A DNA stretch of 64,000 nucleotides from an uncultured Draconibacterium sp. (GTDB lineage: Bacteria; Bacteroidota; Bacteroidia; Bacteroidales; Prolixibacteraceae): NCBI GenBank assembly GCA_947492175.1, contig CANLMQ010000010.1:133530-197529 (forward strand), read 5' to 3'. The notes under the pieces are model-generated. The model ran no database searches, was not told the DNA's origin, and saw only the letters and a list, made by a program, of their open reading frames with translations. How positions within the stretch are numbered: position 1 is the stretch's first letter; each line of letters opens with the position of its first letter. Shown piece after piece: positions 9,000-17,896 of the stretch. A program made the position numbers and the translations under genes.

Positions 9000-10421
9000 A
9001 TGTTATTTAGTAGTATCCTTTTTCTATGCATATTTTTACCGTTGGTATTAATTGTATATCACACAGTTGGACACAAACACAGGAATTATGTACTGCTTAT
9101 TTCAAGCCTCGTATTCTATTCGTGGGGTGCTCCGAAGTTCGTCTTTTTGTTACTGGCATCGCTTACACTCAATTTTTATGTTGTGCGCCAAATTCATCGC
9201 GATGTAAAACACCGTCAATTATACCTTTGGGCTTCGGTATTTATAAATATAGGCCTACTTGCCTATTTTAAATATGCCAATTTTTTTATCGATAATTTTA
9301 ATTCTTTACTTCAGACTGCCGGACACAAACCTGTACAATGGACTTCTGTTGTTTTACCTATTGGGATTTCATTCTTCACCTTTCAGTCGATGACATACAC
9401 TATTGATGTTTACAGGAAGGTACACGCGCCACTTAAAAGAATTACCGATTACTTCCTGTATATTCTTATGTTCCCCCAGCTAATAGCAGGTCCTATTGTT
9501 CGCTTTAATACGGTTGCCGATGATATTATTGATAGAAAAAAGAATGAAACAATCGATGAAAAGCTGCATGGAATATATCGGTTTGTGATTGGCTTATCTA
9601 AGAAAATGCTTATTGCAAATGTATTGGGAGAGCAAGTAGATGCAATTTATTCTCTTCCACATTCTGAAGTTACCACACCTCTAGTCTGGATGGCAGCGGT
9701 GGCATATTCATTTCAAATCTACTTCGATTTTAGTGGTTATTCTGATATGGCTATCGGTTTGGGAAGAATCTTTGGGTTCAAATTCCCTGAGAATTTCAAT
9801 AATCCGTATATATCGCAGAATATAACCGAGTTTTGGCGCCGGTGGCATATTACTTTAAGCGATTGGATGCGCGATTATTTATACATTCCACTTGGTGGTA
9901 ACCGGGTTAAAACACAAAGACGGTTATATGGAAATTTAATTACTGTATTTCTAATTTCCGGTTTGTGGCACGGTGCCTCCTGGAACTTTGTTATTTGGGG
10001 GGCCTGGCATGGCTGTTTCCTTATACTAGATCGCCTTTTCCTTATAAAACTTTTTAAAAGAATCGGTACAATCCCGCGTGTTATCTTCACTTATTTCATT
10101 GTAGTTATTGGCTGGGTAATATTTCGTATCGAGAACATACCTGATATTCGTTTTTACCTGGGAAAATTATTCTCGGCTGATATGTCGGTATCAAATTATA
10201 ACCTATCTACTGAATCGAAACTCATAATGTTTTTTGCGGCTTCCTTCTCAATACTGACTCTTTTCAATATCGGGAAACAACTGCAAACATTTGTATTTTA
10301 TACACAATATAAACATTGGATACATAGAGTTGTAGGTATAGTTATGCTAACATTGCTTATTATCAATATGAGTGCAATTACATCATCCGGTTTTAATCCG
10401 TTTATTTACTTTAGGTTTTAA
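9000..10421 (+). CDS. MBOAT-family O-acyltransferase (AlgI/PatA-like)
   Basis: 473 residues, about a dozen membrane helices, of the length usual for AlgI-like proteins. It opens with MLFSSILFLCIFLPLVL, typical of the family, then has FDFSGYSDMAIGLGR and the diagnostic WRRWHITLSDW and GLWHGASWNF blocks; H324 and H337 (GAWHG) are candidate catalytic histidines. MBOAT proteins of this group move acyl (usually acetyl) groups from cytoplasmic carriers across the inner membrane to a periplasmic SGNH partner that acetylates an exopolysaccharide. The partner gene follows two bases after this stop. The start lies 14 bases after the GH16-like gene. Confidence 0.9.
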   Translation: MLFSSILFLCIFLPLVLIVYHTVGHKHRNYVLLISSLVFYSWGAPKFVFLLLASLTLNFYVVRQIHRDVKHRQLYLWASVFINIGLLAYFKYANFFIDNFNSLLQTAGHKPVQWTSVVLPIGISFFTFQSMTYTIDVYRKVHAPLKRITDYFLYILMFPQLIAGPIVRFNTVADDIIDRKKNETIDEKLHGIYRFVIGLSKKMLIANVLGEQVDAIYSLPHSEVTTPLVWMAAVAYSFQIYFDFSGYSDMAIGLGRIFGFKFPENFNNPYISQNITEFWRRWHITLSDWMRDYLYIPLGGNRVKTQRRLYGNLITVFLISGLWHGASWNFVIWGAWHGCFLILDRLFLIKLFKRIGTIPRVIFTYFIVVIGWVIFRIENIPDIRFYLGKLFSADMSVSNYNLSTESKLIMFFAASFSILTLFNIGKQLQTFVFYTQYKHWIHRVVGIVMLTLLIINMSAITSSGFNPFIYFRF

Positions 10422-10423
10422 TT

Positions 10424-11719
10424 ATGAAGAATCAGAGGACAAAAACAATACTGTTTGTTGGTTTCATTTTCGTGCTTATCTTTCCACTACTACAAGCTAA
10501 AGTACGAATATTTAGCGAAGAACCTCTTCATGGAGATATTAACATAGCATCAAAACCTGAGTACTCTCCTACAGGCTGGTTCGGTGGCAGTTACCAATCT
10601 GGCATGGAGAAATTTATTAATGATAATATTGGGTTTCGCCCCTTTCTTGTGCGATTATATAACCAGATTCAGTTTTCTCTATTTAAACAAGCATCCGCAA
10701 AAGGAGTAGTTATAGGGGAAAAGGGTTACCTGTTCGAGCAAGCTTATATTGATGCATATCATGGTCAGTATTTTACAGGAAGGACTAATCTTATAAAAAA
10801 AACAGAAACTTTAAAAGAATTACAAACTGAATTAGAAAATATCGGTAAAACGCTTATTGTTGTTCTTCCTCCGGGAAAGGCATCTTATTATCCTGAGTAT
10901 TTTCCGGAACACAGTATAAATCAGACAACCGATAGTACCTTTTACAAAGAATACAGCAAATTACTTCCGGCTTATGCGGTTAACTGTTTCGATGCAAATG
11001 ACTGGTTTTTACAGATGAAAGATACAGTGAAGCATATTTTGTTTCCTCAATATGGTATACATTGGAGTGAATATGGGGCTGCAATTGCAGCAGATAGCTT
11101 AATAAAACAGGTAGAAAGAATATCCGGGAGAAAATTACCAAACATGATAATCTCCGATATTCGTCAACAAAATTATAGTCAAGGTACCGATAATGATATT
11201 GAATGGGGAATGAACCTGATAAACAGTCTTCCTTCGCAAAGCTTATCATATCCTACCATTGATTGGGATTATACAGAAAGGGATACAATCAATATGCTAG
11301 TTGTAGGAGATAGTTTTTACTGGAACTGGTATCATCTTGGAATAGGCGAAAAATGTTTTAATAAAACATCATTTTGGTATTATAATAATGAAGTGTATCC
11401 TGATAGCAAGCAATCTAGTGTAAAAGTAAAATCGATTGATCGACAATCTGTAATTTATAATAGCGATGTTGTATTACTAATTGCATCAGAATCGAACCTG
11501 GTAAATATGGCTTGGGGATTTGTTAATGATGCAATAAATATATTACAAGATAATGTTGAAGATTCTGCAGTACATAAACAAAAAATAAAGAATGTAATCA
11601 ATCGAATAAAGAGTGATAAGAATTGGATGAAAAGCGTAGTGGAAAAAGCAAAAGGACAAAATATTTCGGTTGATTCAATGTTAGTTCTTGATGCCACTTG
11701 GGTACTTGAAAATGAATAA
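10424..11719 (+). CDS. AlgJ/AlgX-like SGNH-fold O-acetyltransferase
   Basis: 431 residues with an N-terminal membrane anchor or signal and an SGNH hydrolase fold. G295-D296-S297-F298 (VVGDSFYWNW) is the Ser block and H213-W214 in YGIHWSEYG is the His block. AlgX-type enzymes usually have an Asp two residues before this His; here that position is Gly211, so the acid residue must come from elsewhere or be dispensable. VVLPPGKASYYPEYFP is typical of the family. The protein would accept acyl groups from the MBOAT partner and transfer them to an exported polymer. The last 40 residues (W401 to the end) repeat a motif found in the GH16-like lipoprotein. Confidence 0.8.
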   Translation: MKNQRTKTILFVGFIFVLIFPLLQAKVRIFSEEPLHGDINIASKPEYSPTGWFGGSYQSGMEKFINDNIGFRPFLVRLYNQIQFSLFKQASAKGVVIGEKGYLFEQAYIDAYHGQYFTGRTNLIKKTETLKELQTELENIGKTLIVVLPPGKASYYPEYFPEHSINQTTDSTFYKEYSKLLPAYAVNCFDANDWFLQMKDTVKHILFPQYGIHWSEYGAAIAADSLIKQVERISGRKLPNMIISDIRQQNYSQGTDNDIEWGMNLINSLPSQSLSYPTIDWDYTERDTINMLVVGDSFYWNWYHLGIGEKCFNKTSFWYYNNEVYPDSKQSSVKVKSIDRQSVIYNSDVVLLIASESNLVNMAWGFVNDAINILQDNVEDSAVHKQKIKNVINRIKSDKNWMKSVVEKAKGQNISVDSMLVLDATWVLENE

Positions 11720-11842
11720 CATACAATTCAAAAACCGTTCAAAACAAATACCGTAACCGGAATACAACAAACATTAGTATTTTTTTAATTATTTGAAAAT
11801 TCTAAATTATATTTCACCTTTAATATCATAAAAGGTAATTCT

Positions 11843-14059
11843 ATGGCAAAATCGCTGGTAAATACTAATGCTAAATTTGGCACCTTGCCGGTTTTTTTAA
11901 CCGCACTTTCAACAATTCTTGGTGCAATATTATTTCTTCGCTTTGGCTGGGCAGTTGGACAAGTTGGTTTTTTAGGGGTAATTGGGATTGTAGTTTTAGG
12001 ACACATGGTTACCATACCAACCGCCTTTGCAGTTGCCGAAATAGCAACCAACCAACGTGTTCAGGGTGGAGGTGCTTATTATATAATCAGTCGTTCGTTT
12101 GGACTTAATATTGGAGGTGCCATTGGTATCGCACTCTACCTTTCGCAAGCCATAAGTGTAGCTTTTTATATTATTGCATTTGGCGAGGCCTTCGAACCGT
12201 TAATCACCTGGATTGGCGATCAATACAACTTTTTCATTCCCGACCGCCGATGGATCTCTATTCCAACCATGGTACTGCTATCGCTGCTTATTTTAACAAA
12301 AGGAGCAAATGTTGGGATGAAGGCTTTGTACATTGTTGTGGCCATATTGCTTACATCAATAGCCATGTTTCTTATGGGCGATTCATCCATAAAACCCGAT
12401 GTTGTTAATTTCCATAATACTATTCCAAACCACCTGCCTTTCTTTTTTGTTTTTACAATTATTTTTCCCGCATTTACGGGACTGGCAGCCGGCTTAGGAT
12501 TATCGGGCGATTTAAAAGATCCGAAAAAATCAATTCCCAGGGGAACACTTTGGGCTACTTTTGTTGGTATGCTGGTTTATATCGCAGTGGCCTATAAATT
12601 TACTATTTCAGCCTCACCCGAAGACATGGCATCCGACCAGCTAATTATGAGTAAAATTGCCTTATGGGGGCCAATAATTCCAATTGGACTGGCAGCTGCC
12701 TCATTAAGTTCAGCGCTTGGATCGATTATGGTTGCTCCACGCACTCTTCAGGCAATTGGATTTGACGATATTTTCCCGCAAGGTGCTGTAAATCGCTGGT
12801 TCGCAAGAGGACGAAAAAAAGACAACGAACCCATAAACGGATCGCTGGTCACCATTATTATAGCCTTTGTATTTGTAATTATTGGTGATGTTGATTTTGT
12901 GGCTCAGATCATTTCCATGTTTTTTATGGTAACCTATGGTGCCATCTGTTTAATATCGTTTCTGGAACATTTTGCCGCCGATCCGGCCTACCGGCCAACT
13001 TTTCGTTCAAACTGGCATTTGTCATTACTTGGCACCCTGTTTTCGTTTTGGCTAATGTTTAAAATGAATGCAACCTATGCCGCATTTTCAGTAGTTATAA
13101 TGGCCATTATCTATTACGTTATAATGCTCAATAACGAAGAAAATCAGGGATTGAATAAACTGTTCCGTGGCGTAATTTTCCAACTAAGCCGGCAATTGCA
13201 ACTTATGCTTCAACGCGCCGACAGCGACAAAGACAAAAGCTGGCGGCCTTTTGGTGTATGTATTTCGCACGATACATTTAAACGCCGTTCTGCCTTCGAC
13301 ATTATGCGCTGGATATCGTATAAATACGGATTTGGAACCTATATTCATTTTATAAAAGGATTGCTGAACGAAAAAACCACTGAAGAATCAAAAGAAGTAC
13401 TCGACCGGTTGATTCAACTTTCATCGGGCAGTAAAAACCGTGTTTACCTCGATACTATTATTTCTCCTTCGTATACATCTGCTATTGCCCAGGTGGTACA
13501 ACTCTCAGGCATTTCAGGGAAAGGTAATAATCTTATTCTCTTTGAATTTTCGAGAACCGATCCGGGAAACCTAAAAGAAATCACAGGCAATTACAGTCTT
13601 GTTGAATCGGCCGGATTCGACATTTGTATACTCAATACCTCATATAAAAGTTTTGGCTACAAAAATGAGATTCATATTTGGATCAGTCCTGAAGATTATG
13701 TGAATGCCAACCTGATGATTCTGCTGGGGTACATTATTTTGGGGCACCCTGACTGGAAAAAAGGAAAAATTAAAATATTTGCCCTTTATCCGGAAGAATC
13801 GATTGAGGAAAAACGCAATCAGCTTCTAGAACTAATAAAAGCGGGTCGTTTACCAATCAGCCCGTCGAATATCTCGATGGTACCTTTTGAAACAGGTAAC
13901 AGAAAAAAAGTAATTATGAAATACTCAGCTGATGCCGATTTAACAATTATCGGTTTTTCGACCGAAGCACTTAAAAACATTGAAGAATTAAGCGAAGGTT
14001 ACAACGATCTGGGTAACATACTGTTTGTTAGCTCAAACCGGGCAAAAGCAATAAACTAA
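11843..14059 (+). CDS. APC-superfamily cation-chloride cotransporter-like permease (SLC12 type)
   Basis: 738 residues. The first 430 form about twelve membrane helices with TILGAILFLRFGWAVGQVG and VQGGGAYYIISRSFG, the helix-1 and helix-3 patterns of SLC12 cation-chloride cotransporters and related amino-acid permeases. A cytoplasmic C-terminal region of about 290 residues follows, ending in a universal-stress-like segment (KYSADADLTIIGFS). It probably moves K+ or Na+ with Cl-, or amino acids; residues cannot settle this. It has its own spacing (123 bases from the previous stop) and AAAGGT before the ATG as a weak ribosome site. Confidence 0.75.
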   Translation: MAKSLVNTNAKFGTLPVFLTALSTILGAILFLRFGWAVGQVGFLGVIGIVVLGHMVTIPTAFAVAEIATNQRVQGGGAYYIISRSFGLNIGGAIGIALYLSQAISVAFYIIAFGEAFEPLITWIGDQYNFFIPDRRWISIPTMVLLSLLILTKGANVGMKALYIVVAILLTSIAMFLMGDSSIKPDVVNFHNTIPNHLPFFFVFTIIFPAFTGLAAGLGLSGDLKDPKKSIPRGTLWATFVGMLVYIAVAYKFTISASPEDMASDQLIMSKIALWGPIIPIGLAAASLSSALGSIMVAPRTLQAIGFDDIFPQGAVNRWFARGRKKDNEPINGSLVTIIIAFVFVIIGDVDFVAQIISMFFMVTYGAICLISFLEHFAADPAYRPTFRSNWHLSLLGTLFSFWLMFKMNATYAAFSVVIMAIIYYVIMLNNEENQGLNKLFRGVIFQLSRQLQLMLQRADSDKDKSWRPFGVCISHDTFKRRSAFDIMRWISYKYGFGTYIHFIKGLLNEKTTEESKEVLDRLIQLSSGSKNRVYLDTIISPSYTSAIAQVVQLSGISGKGNNLILFEFSRTDPGNLKEITGNYSLVESAGFDICILNTSYKSFGYKNEIHIWISPEDYVNANLMILLGYIILGHPDWKKGKIKIFALYPEESIEEKRNQLLELIKAGRLPISPSNISMVPFETGNRKKVIMKYSADADLTIIGFSTEALKNIEELSEGYNDLGNILFVSSNRAKAIN

Positions 14060-14094
14060 ATCATGTTTACGTTTCGCATAAAGCATTTTTAGTT

Positions 14095-14102
14095 TATTTT
14101 TG
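14095..14102 (+). promoter_or_regulatory. -7 promoter box for coaD
   Basis: TATTTTTG matches TAnnTTTG and sits 20 bases before the coaD ATG. No clear -33 TTTG is seen. Confidence 0.45.
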
Positions 14103-14122
14103 CTTCTTAACAAAACGCCGTT

Positions 14123-14602
14123 ATGGAAAGAATAGCCATTTTCCCGGGATCGTTTGATCCCTTCACAATCGGGCACGAATCAATCGTTCGGAGAGCCATT
14201 TCCATGTTCGATAAGATTTATATAATGATTGGTTACAATGCCAATAAAAAATCGTTTTTCCCCATTGAAAAACGTCTAAAATGGATTAATCAGGTTTTTA
14301 AGGATGAAAGCAGCATTTTTGTAAGACTTCATGACGGATTGACGGTTGATTTCTGTAAAGAAGTTGGTGCTCAGTATATTTTACGCGGTATTCGCACATC
14401 TTCCGATTTTGAATACGAACGTGCCATTGCCCAGGTGAATAAAAAAATGCATCCCGAAATAGAATCGGTATTTCTGCTCACTTTGCCGGAACACACGCCT
14501 GTTAATGCAACCATTATACGCGATATCGTTTCGCATGGTGGAGATGCAAGCATGTTTTTACCAAAGGGATTAGACATGAGCGAATTTAAAATTGATTTGT
14601 AA
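14123..14602 (+). CDS. coaD: pantetheine-phosphate adenylyltransferase
   Basis: 159 residues, the usual length for CoaD. The nucleotidyltransferase motif GSFDPFTIGH (residues 9-18) binds ATP, and RGIRTSSDFEYE is the substrate-binding stretch. The enzyme makes dephospho-CoA from 4'-phosphopantetheine and ATP in the cytoplasm. The C-terminal VNATIIRDIV replaces the common ISSTxVR. A promoter box lies just upstream, and the next gene begins 16 bases after the stop. Confidence 0.95.
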   Translation: MERIAIFPGSFDPFTIGHESIVRRAISMFDKIYIMIGYNANKKSFFPIEKRLKWINQVFKDESSIFVRLHDGLTVDFCKEVGAQYILRGIRTSSDFEYERAIAQVNKKMHPEIESVFLLTLPEHTPVNATIIRDIVSHGGDASMFLPKGLDMSEFKIDL

Positions 14603-14618
14603 ACTCAATATTTTCCGG

Positions 14619-16028
14619 ATGCGTTGTTTTGTGTTTTCTCTTTTGTTATGCATACTTCCTTTTATTGGTTCTGCGACAACAATCCGCTGTGCAAATCCTG
14701 AATATTCAAACAAACAGTTGAACTTTTATAAACTTTCTGATCCGATTTCGGGAGAAAAAGAATTGTTGTTTACGCTGAATTTTGATGAAACCGGAACATG
14801 TGAGACATTTGTAAATAACACACAAACAGTTTATTCTTTTTGTGACTTTGGTGTCTACCGGGGCATGCTTTTTCTTGAGCCCGGGAAAAGTATTGATTTA
14901 CGACTTCCTCCATTCCGCGAGAAATCGTTTGCCAACGAAAAAAATCCATATTTTACACCGGCGTCATTTTGGTTTCTTTCTGAAACAAAAAATCATTTAA
15001 ATGATAAAATAAATGCATTTGGGCAAAAATTAAATTCTTTAACCGATAAACATTTTAACGAGCTTTACTTTAAACAATCGAAAACAGTATACGATTCTGT
15101 TTTGGTGCAGCTTAACACTGCTTTCCCCGAAACAAAACCGGCAACATTCGTTACTCATAAAAAACTTGAAACAGCACTTATTAATGCTGATATTTTTCGA
15201 TTACGTCCTGAAGATTATTCTGAAATTTTTGATGATATAAGACCGGAATACTGGACTCACCAAGCTTTTATAACCGCATTCGAAAAAACATTCGACCGGC
15301 AACTCAGTTATTCGGCAAAAGCAATTAAAGGCAAAGAGGTGGGTCTGGCCGTTCAGAAACAAGACGTTCAGACTTTGTTGAATTTCACAAAAACAAAATA
15401 CAAGGTTTCCGGAAAAATGGCCGAGTTGGTTTTACTGAAATTATTACACGATGGTTTTTATTCCGATGAATTTTCAAAAACGGCCATAAAAAACATGGTA
15501 AACTCCGATTTGTTTCAACAAAATTCAAACAAAACAATTAAAGAAGCAGCAAAAAACATCAGTGCTAAATTTACCTTTTTACAAAAAGACACCCAGGCCC
15601 CTAAAATCTGTTTAAACGACTTAAGGAAACAGCCCAAATGTACCAACAGTATTACTACAAAATTTAAATACCTTGTTTTTGCCGATGCCGAAACCATTGT
15701 GTGCCAGGAACATTTAAAATACCTGAGCCGGATAGATGAACTCTTTAACAAACACCTTGAAATTTTTGTAATACTGCGCGACACCGGCAATAAAAACATC
15801 GACAGTTTTTTTGCAGAACACAAAGTACCGGGAACAACAATGGTTGACACAAATAATAAATACATTGATATTTATAACATTCGCTCTTTCCCCCAATGTT
15901 TTTTGCTTAACGAAAAACACAAAGTTACTTTCACCAATGCAAAAGCACCACTTGATGGTTTTGAGCAACAATTTGGCACCTACCTACGAAACGAGCTTTT
16001 TATGCGGCAACGAAATCAAGCCAGGTAA
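14619..16028 (+). CDS. exported protein with C-terminal thioredoxin-like fold
   Basis: 469 residues from the ATG at 14619, which begins a good Sec signal peptide (MRCFVFSLLLCILPFIGSA); an in-frame TTG at 14592 inside coaD would put nine extra residues before it and is less likely. The N-terminal half is unrecognised. Residues about 330-460 look like a TlpA/peroxiredoxin-type thioredoxin fold (FADAETIVCQEH, then a strand, SFFAEHKVPGTTMVD, and a cis-Pro-like FPQCFLL), but no CxxC pair is present, so a classic disulfide reductase role is doubtful. Its 3' end overlaps the convergent Nudix gene by 13 bases. Confidence 0.7.
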   Translation: MRCFVFSLLLCILPFIGSATTIRCANPEYSNKQLNFYKLSDPISGEKELLFTLNFDETGTCETFVNNTQTVYSFCDFGVYRGMLFLEPGKSIDLRLPPFREKSFANEKNPYFTPASFWFLSETKNHLNDKINAFGQKLNSLTDKHFNELYFKQSKTVYDSVLVQLNTAFPETKPATFVTHKKLETALINADIFRLRPEDYSEIFDDIRPEYWTHQAFITAFEKTFDRQLSYSAKAIKGKEVGLAVQKQDVQTLLNFTKTKYKVSGKMAELVLLKLLHDGFYSDEFSKTAIKNMVNSDLFQQNSNKTIKEAAKNISAKFTFLQKDTQAPKICLNDLRKQPKCTNSITTKFKYLVFADAETIVCQEHLKYLSRIDELFNKHLEIFVILRDTGNKNIDSFFAEHKVPGTTMVDTNNKYIDIYNIRSFPQCFLLNEKHKVTFTNAKAPLDGFEQQFGTYLRNELFMRQRNQAR

Positions 16029-16642
16029 AGCTCAATTATTTGTTTTAAGTTTTCGTAGGTATTTTCAAGCACTTCATTTAATTCATTTTTAGCAAACCAA
16101 CGTATTTCGGTAATACCTTCTTCCAGTTGTGGTCTTCCGTCAGATTCCCCGGAGTAGTTCATTTCATACCAAAAGGTTTCTTTAAAAATCCATTTGCCAA
16201 AAGTATTTTTATAAGGCGATTTATAAATATGAAATGTTGATGGAAGCTGTTTTACAATCTGGTGCCCTTTAATACCACACTCCTCTTCCACTTCCCGAAT
16301 TGCTGCTTCTTCCGGCTGCTCGCCTTCGTCTATCTTTCCTTTGGGTAGATCCCATTTCCCGTTGCGAAATATAAACAGTAATTTTCTGTTTCGAACAATT
16401 ACGCCACCGGCAGCATCCATAACGATAAAAGCCGACTTAAATTTCTCAAGCAACATTTTCGGATTTCTATGTTCTAAAACAGTTTCTTGTTTGTCTCCTT
16501 CTGTAAATGTTTGCAACCATGCCTCTACCGTGTCAATACAGGCCTTTCCAAGGCTACTTGGCCTTGATTTTCTTAATGTTATTTTACTGGTTGTCGTAAA
16601 TACAATCCTCTTTTCATTAAAAAAAACTTTATACTTTTGCAT
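16016..16642 (-). CDS. Nudix hydrolase
   Basis: 208 residues. A complete Nudix box is present: GKIDEGEQPEEAAIREVEEE with CGI following (G-x5-E-x7-REUxEExGU), preceded by a WDLPKG strand. About 65 N-terminal residues are outside the Nudix fold. Nudix proteins hydrolyse nucleoside diphosphates linked to another moiety; the substrate is not evident. The gene is divergent from pyrE, with only 20 bases between start codons, and the pyrE -7 box lies inside its first codons. Confidence 0.88.
   Translation of the reverse strand: MQKYKVFFNEKRIVFTTTSKITLRKSRPSSLGKACIDTVEAWLQTFTEGDKQETVLEHRNPKMLLEKFKSAFIVMDAAGGVIVRNRKLLFIFRNGKWDLPKGKIDEGEQPEEAAIREVEEECGIKGHQIVKQLPSTFHIYKSPYKNTFGKWIFKETFWYEMNYSGESDGRPQLEEGITEIRWFAKNELNEVLENTYENLKQIIELYLA
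16632..16639 (+). promoter_or_regulatory. -7 promoter box for pyrE
   Basis: TACTTTTG, a perfect TAnnTTTG box, 23 bases before the pyrE ATG and overlapping the first codons of the divergent Nudix gene. The -33 region has CTTTTC instead of a clear TTTG. Confidence 0.55.
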
Positions 16643-16662
16643 CGAATAAAAATAGCATTGTT

Positions 16663-17295
16663 ATGGAATCTACTCAAATTGAAGTAACCAAAAAATTACT
16701 TGAAATTAACACGATAAAGATACAACCAGATAATCCATTTACATGGGCTTCTGGCTGGAAATCGCCAATTTATTGCGATAATCGCAAAACTCTTTCTTAT
16801 CCTGACACGCGTGCATACATTAGAGACAGTTTTGTAAATCTTATCAAAGAAAAATATCCGGAAGCAGAAGTAATTGCCGGAGTTGCTACAGGAGCTATTG
16901 CAATTGGTGCCCTGGTTGCCGATCAATTAGGATTACCATTTGTTTATGTTCGTTCGAAACCAAAAGGACATGGTCTGGAAAATCTGATTGAAGGAGATTT
17001 AAAACCTTTCCAGAAAGTGGTAATTGTTGAAGACCTGGTTTCAACAGGAATTAGTAGTCTGAAAGCAGCTGAAGCTGTTAATAATTTTGGTGGCGAAGTA
17101 GTAGGGATGGTTTCAATCTTTACTTACAATTTCCCGCTTGCCAAAGAAAATTTTGAAAAAGCAGGTATCGAATTAACTTCACTTAGTCAGTACCAAACAC
17201 TCATCGATCTTTCTCTTGAAATGGGAGAAATTTCAAAAGATCAGGTAGAATCGTTAATGGAGTGGCGCGAAGACCCGGCAAACTGGGGGAAATAA
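16663..17295 (+). CDS. pyrE: orotate phosphoribosyltransferase
   Basis: 210 residues, full length for bacterial PyrE. The PRPP-binding signature is VVIVEDLVSTGIS, and the flexible catalytic loop KPKGHGLEN is intact. The enzyme joins orotate and PRPP to make OMP in pyrimidine synthesis. WASGWKSPIYCDNRK near the N-terminus is typical of the family. An intrinsic terminator follows. Confidence 0.95.
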   Translation: MESTQIEVTKKLLEINTIKIQPDNPFTWASGWKSPIYCDNRKTLSYPDTRAYIRDSFVNLIKEKYPEAEVIAGVATGAIAIGALVADQLGLPFVYVRSKPKGHGLENLIEGDLKPFQKVVIVEDLVSTGISSLKAAEAVNNFGGEVVGMVSIFTYNFPLAKENFEKAGIELTSLSQYQTLIDLSLEMGEISKDQVESLMEWREDPANWGK

Positions 17296-17300
17296 ATTGC

Positions 17301-17308
17301 TATATTTG
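17301..17308 (+). promoter_or_regulatory. -7-like box just upstream of the pyrE terminator hairpin
   Basis: TATATTTG matches TAnnTTTG. A transcript starting about 7 bases downstream would run into the hairpin at 17325-17350 before reaching the SRPBCC gene. It could be chance in AT-rich DNA or an attenuated promoter. Confidence 0.3.
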
Positions 17309-17324
17309 TGCAACACAATAATTC

Positions 17325-17350
17325 ATCCCGCCTTGTGCGGGATTTTTTTT
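17325..17350 (+). terminator. intrinsic terminator after pyrE
   Basis: A 7-bp perfect stem ATCCCGC/GCGGGAT with loop CTTGT, followed by a run of eight T. It ends pyrE transcription. Confidence 0.85.
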
Positions 17351-17364
17351 CATAAATAGTTACA

Positions 17365-17814
17365 ATGGGAGTAAATAAATACGTAAGCCAGGTAAAAGAA
17401 ATTAACCATAATCAGCAAGTGGTATTTAATTACCTGTCGAATTTCGAAAACCTTTCTACCTACCTGAACTCCGGGTTAATTGAAAAAATCACCGAAAAGG
17501 TTCCTCAAATTAAAATCACTGATTTTGAGTCGGATAAAGACTCGTGCAAATTCAATATCACCGGACTTGGTGTCGCCGAAATAAAAATTGTTAACCGCGA
17601 ACCTTTTAAAACGGTCAAAGTAGAGAGTTCGGGCGGGCTGCCACTAAGTTTTACATTCTGGATTCAACTTTTACCGGTTGACGGATATAAAACCAAAATG
17701 CGCCTGACATTGCATGCAGAAATGAGCATGATGATAAAAATGATGGCCGGCAGCAAACTCCAGGAAGGAATTGATCAACTGGCAGAAACCTTGTCGAGAT
17801 TACCTTACCAATAA
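17365..17814 (+). CDS. SRPBCC-superfamily protein
   Basis: 149 residues with the START/Bet v1-like helix-grip pattern: the N-terminal strand KYVSQVKEIN, helix VVFNYLSNFENLSTYL, several beta strands and a long C-terminal helix (MMAGSKLQEGIDQLAETLS). Such proteins bind hydrophobic ligands or act as Coq10-like chaperones; the ligand cannot be predicted. It sits alone between a terminator and the convergent birA. Confidence 0.75.
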   Translation: MGVNKYVSQVKEINHNQQVVFNYLSNFENLSTYLNSGLIEKITEKVPQIKITDFESDKDSCKFNITGLGVAEIKIVNREPFKTVKVESSGGLPLSFTFWIQLLPVDGYKTKMRLTLHAEMSMMIKMMAGSKLQEGIDQLAETLSRLPYQ

Positions 17815-17896
17815 CATTTGCCTGTTATTTTGCAGGCTTTTTCTCAGCAGGGACAATATCAGAGCGGGTGATTTCAAATTCACCGGCTCAGATTTA

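Noticed and set aside
14592..14618. TTG start inside coaD for the thioredoxin-fold gene
   Set aside because: It would place charged residues before a good signal peptide; the ATG at 14619 gives a normal Sec signal.
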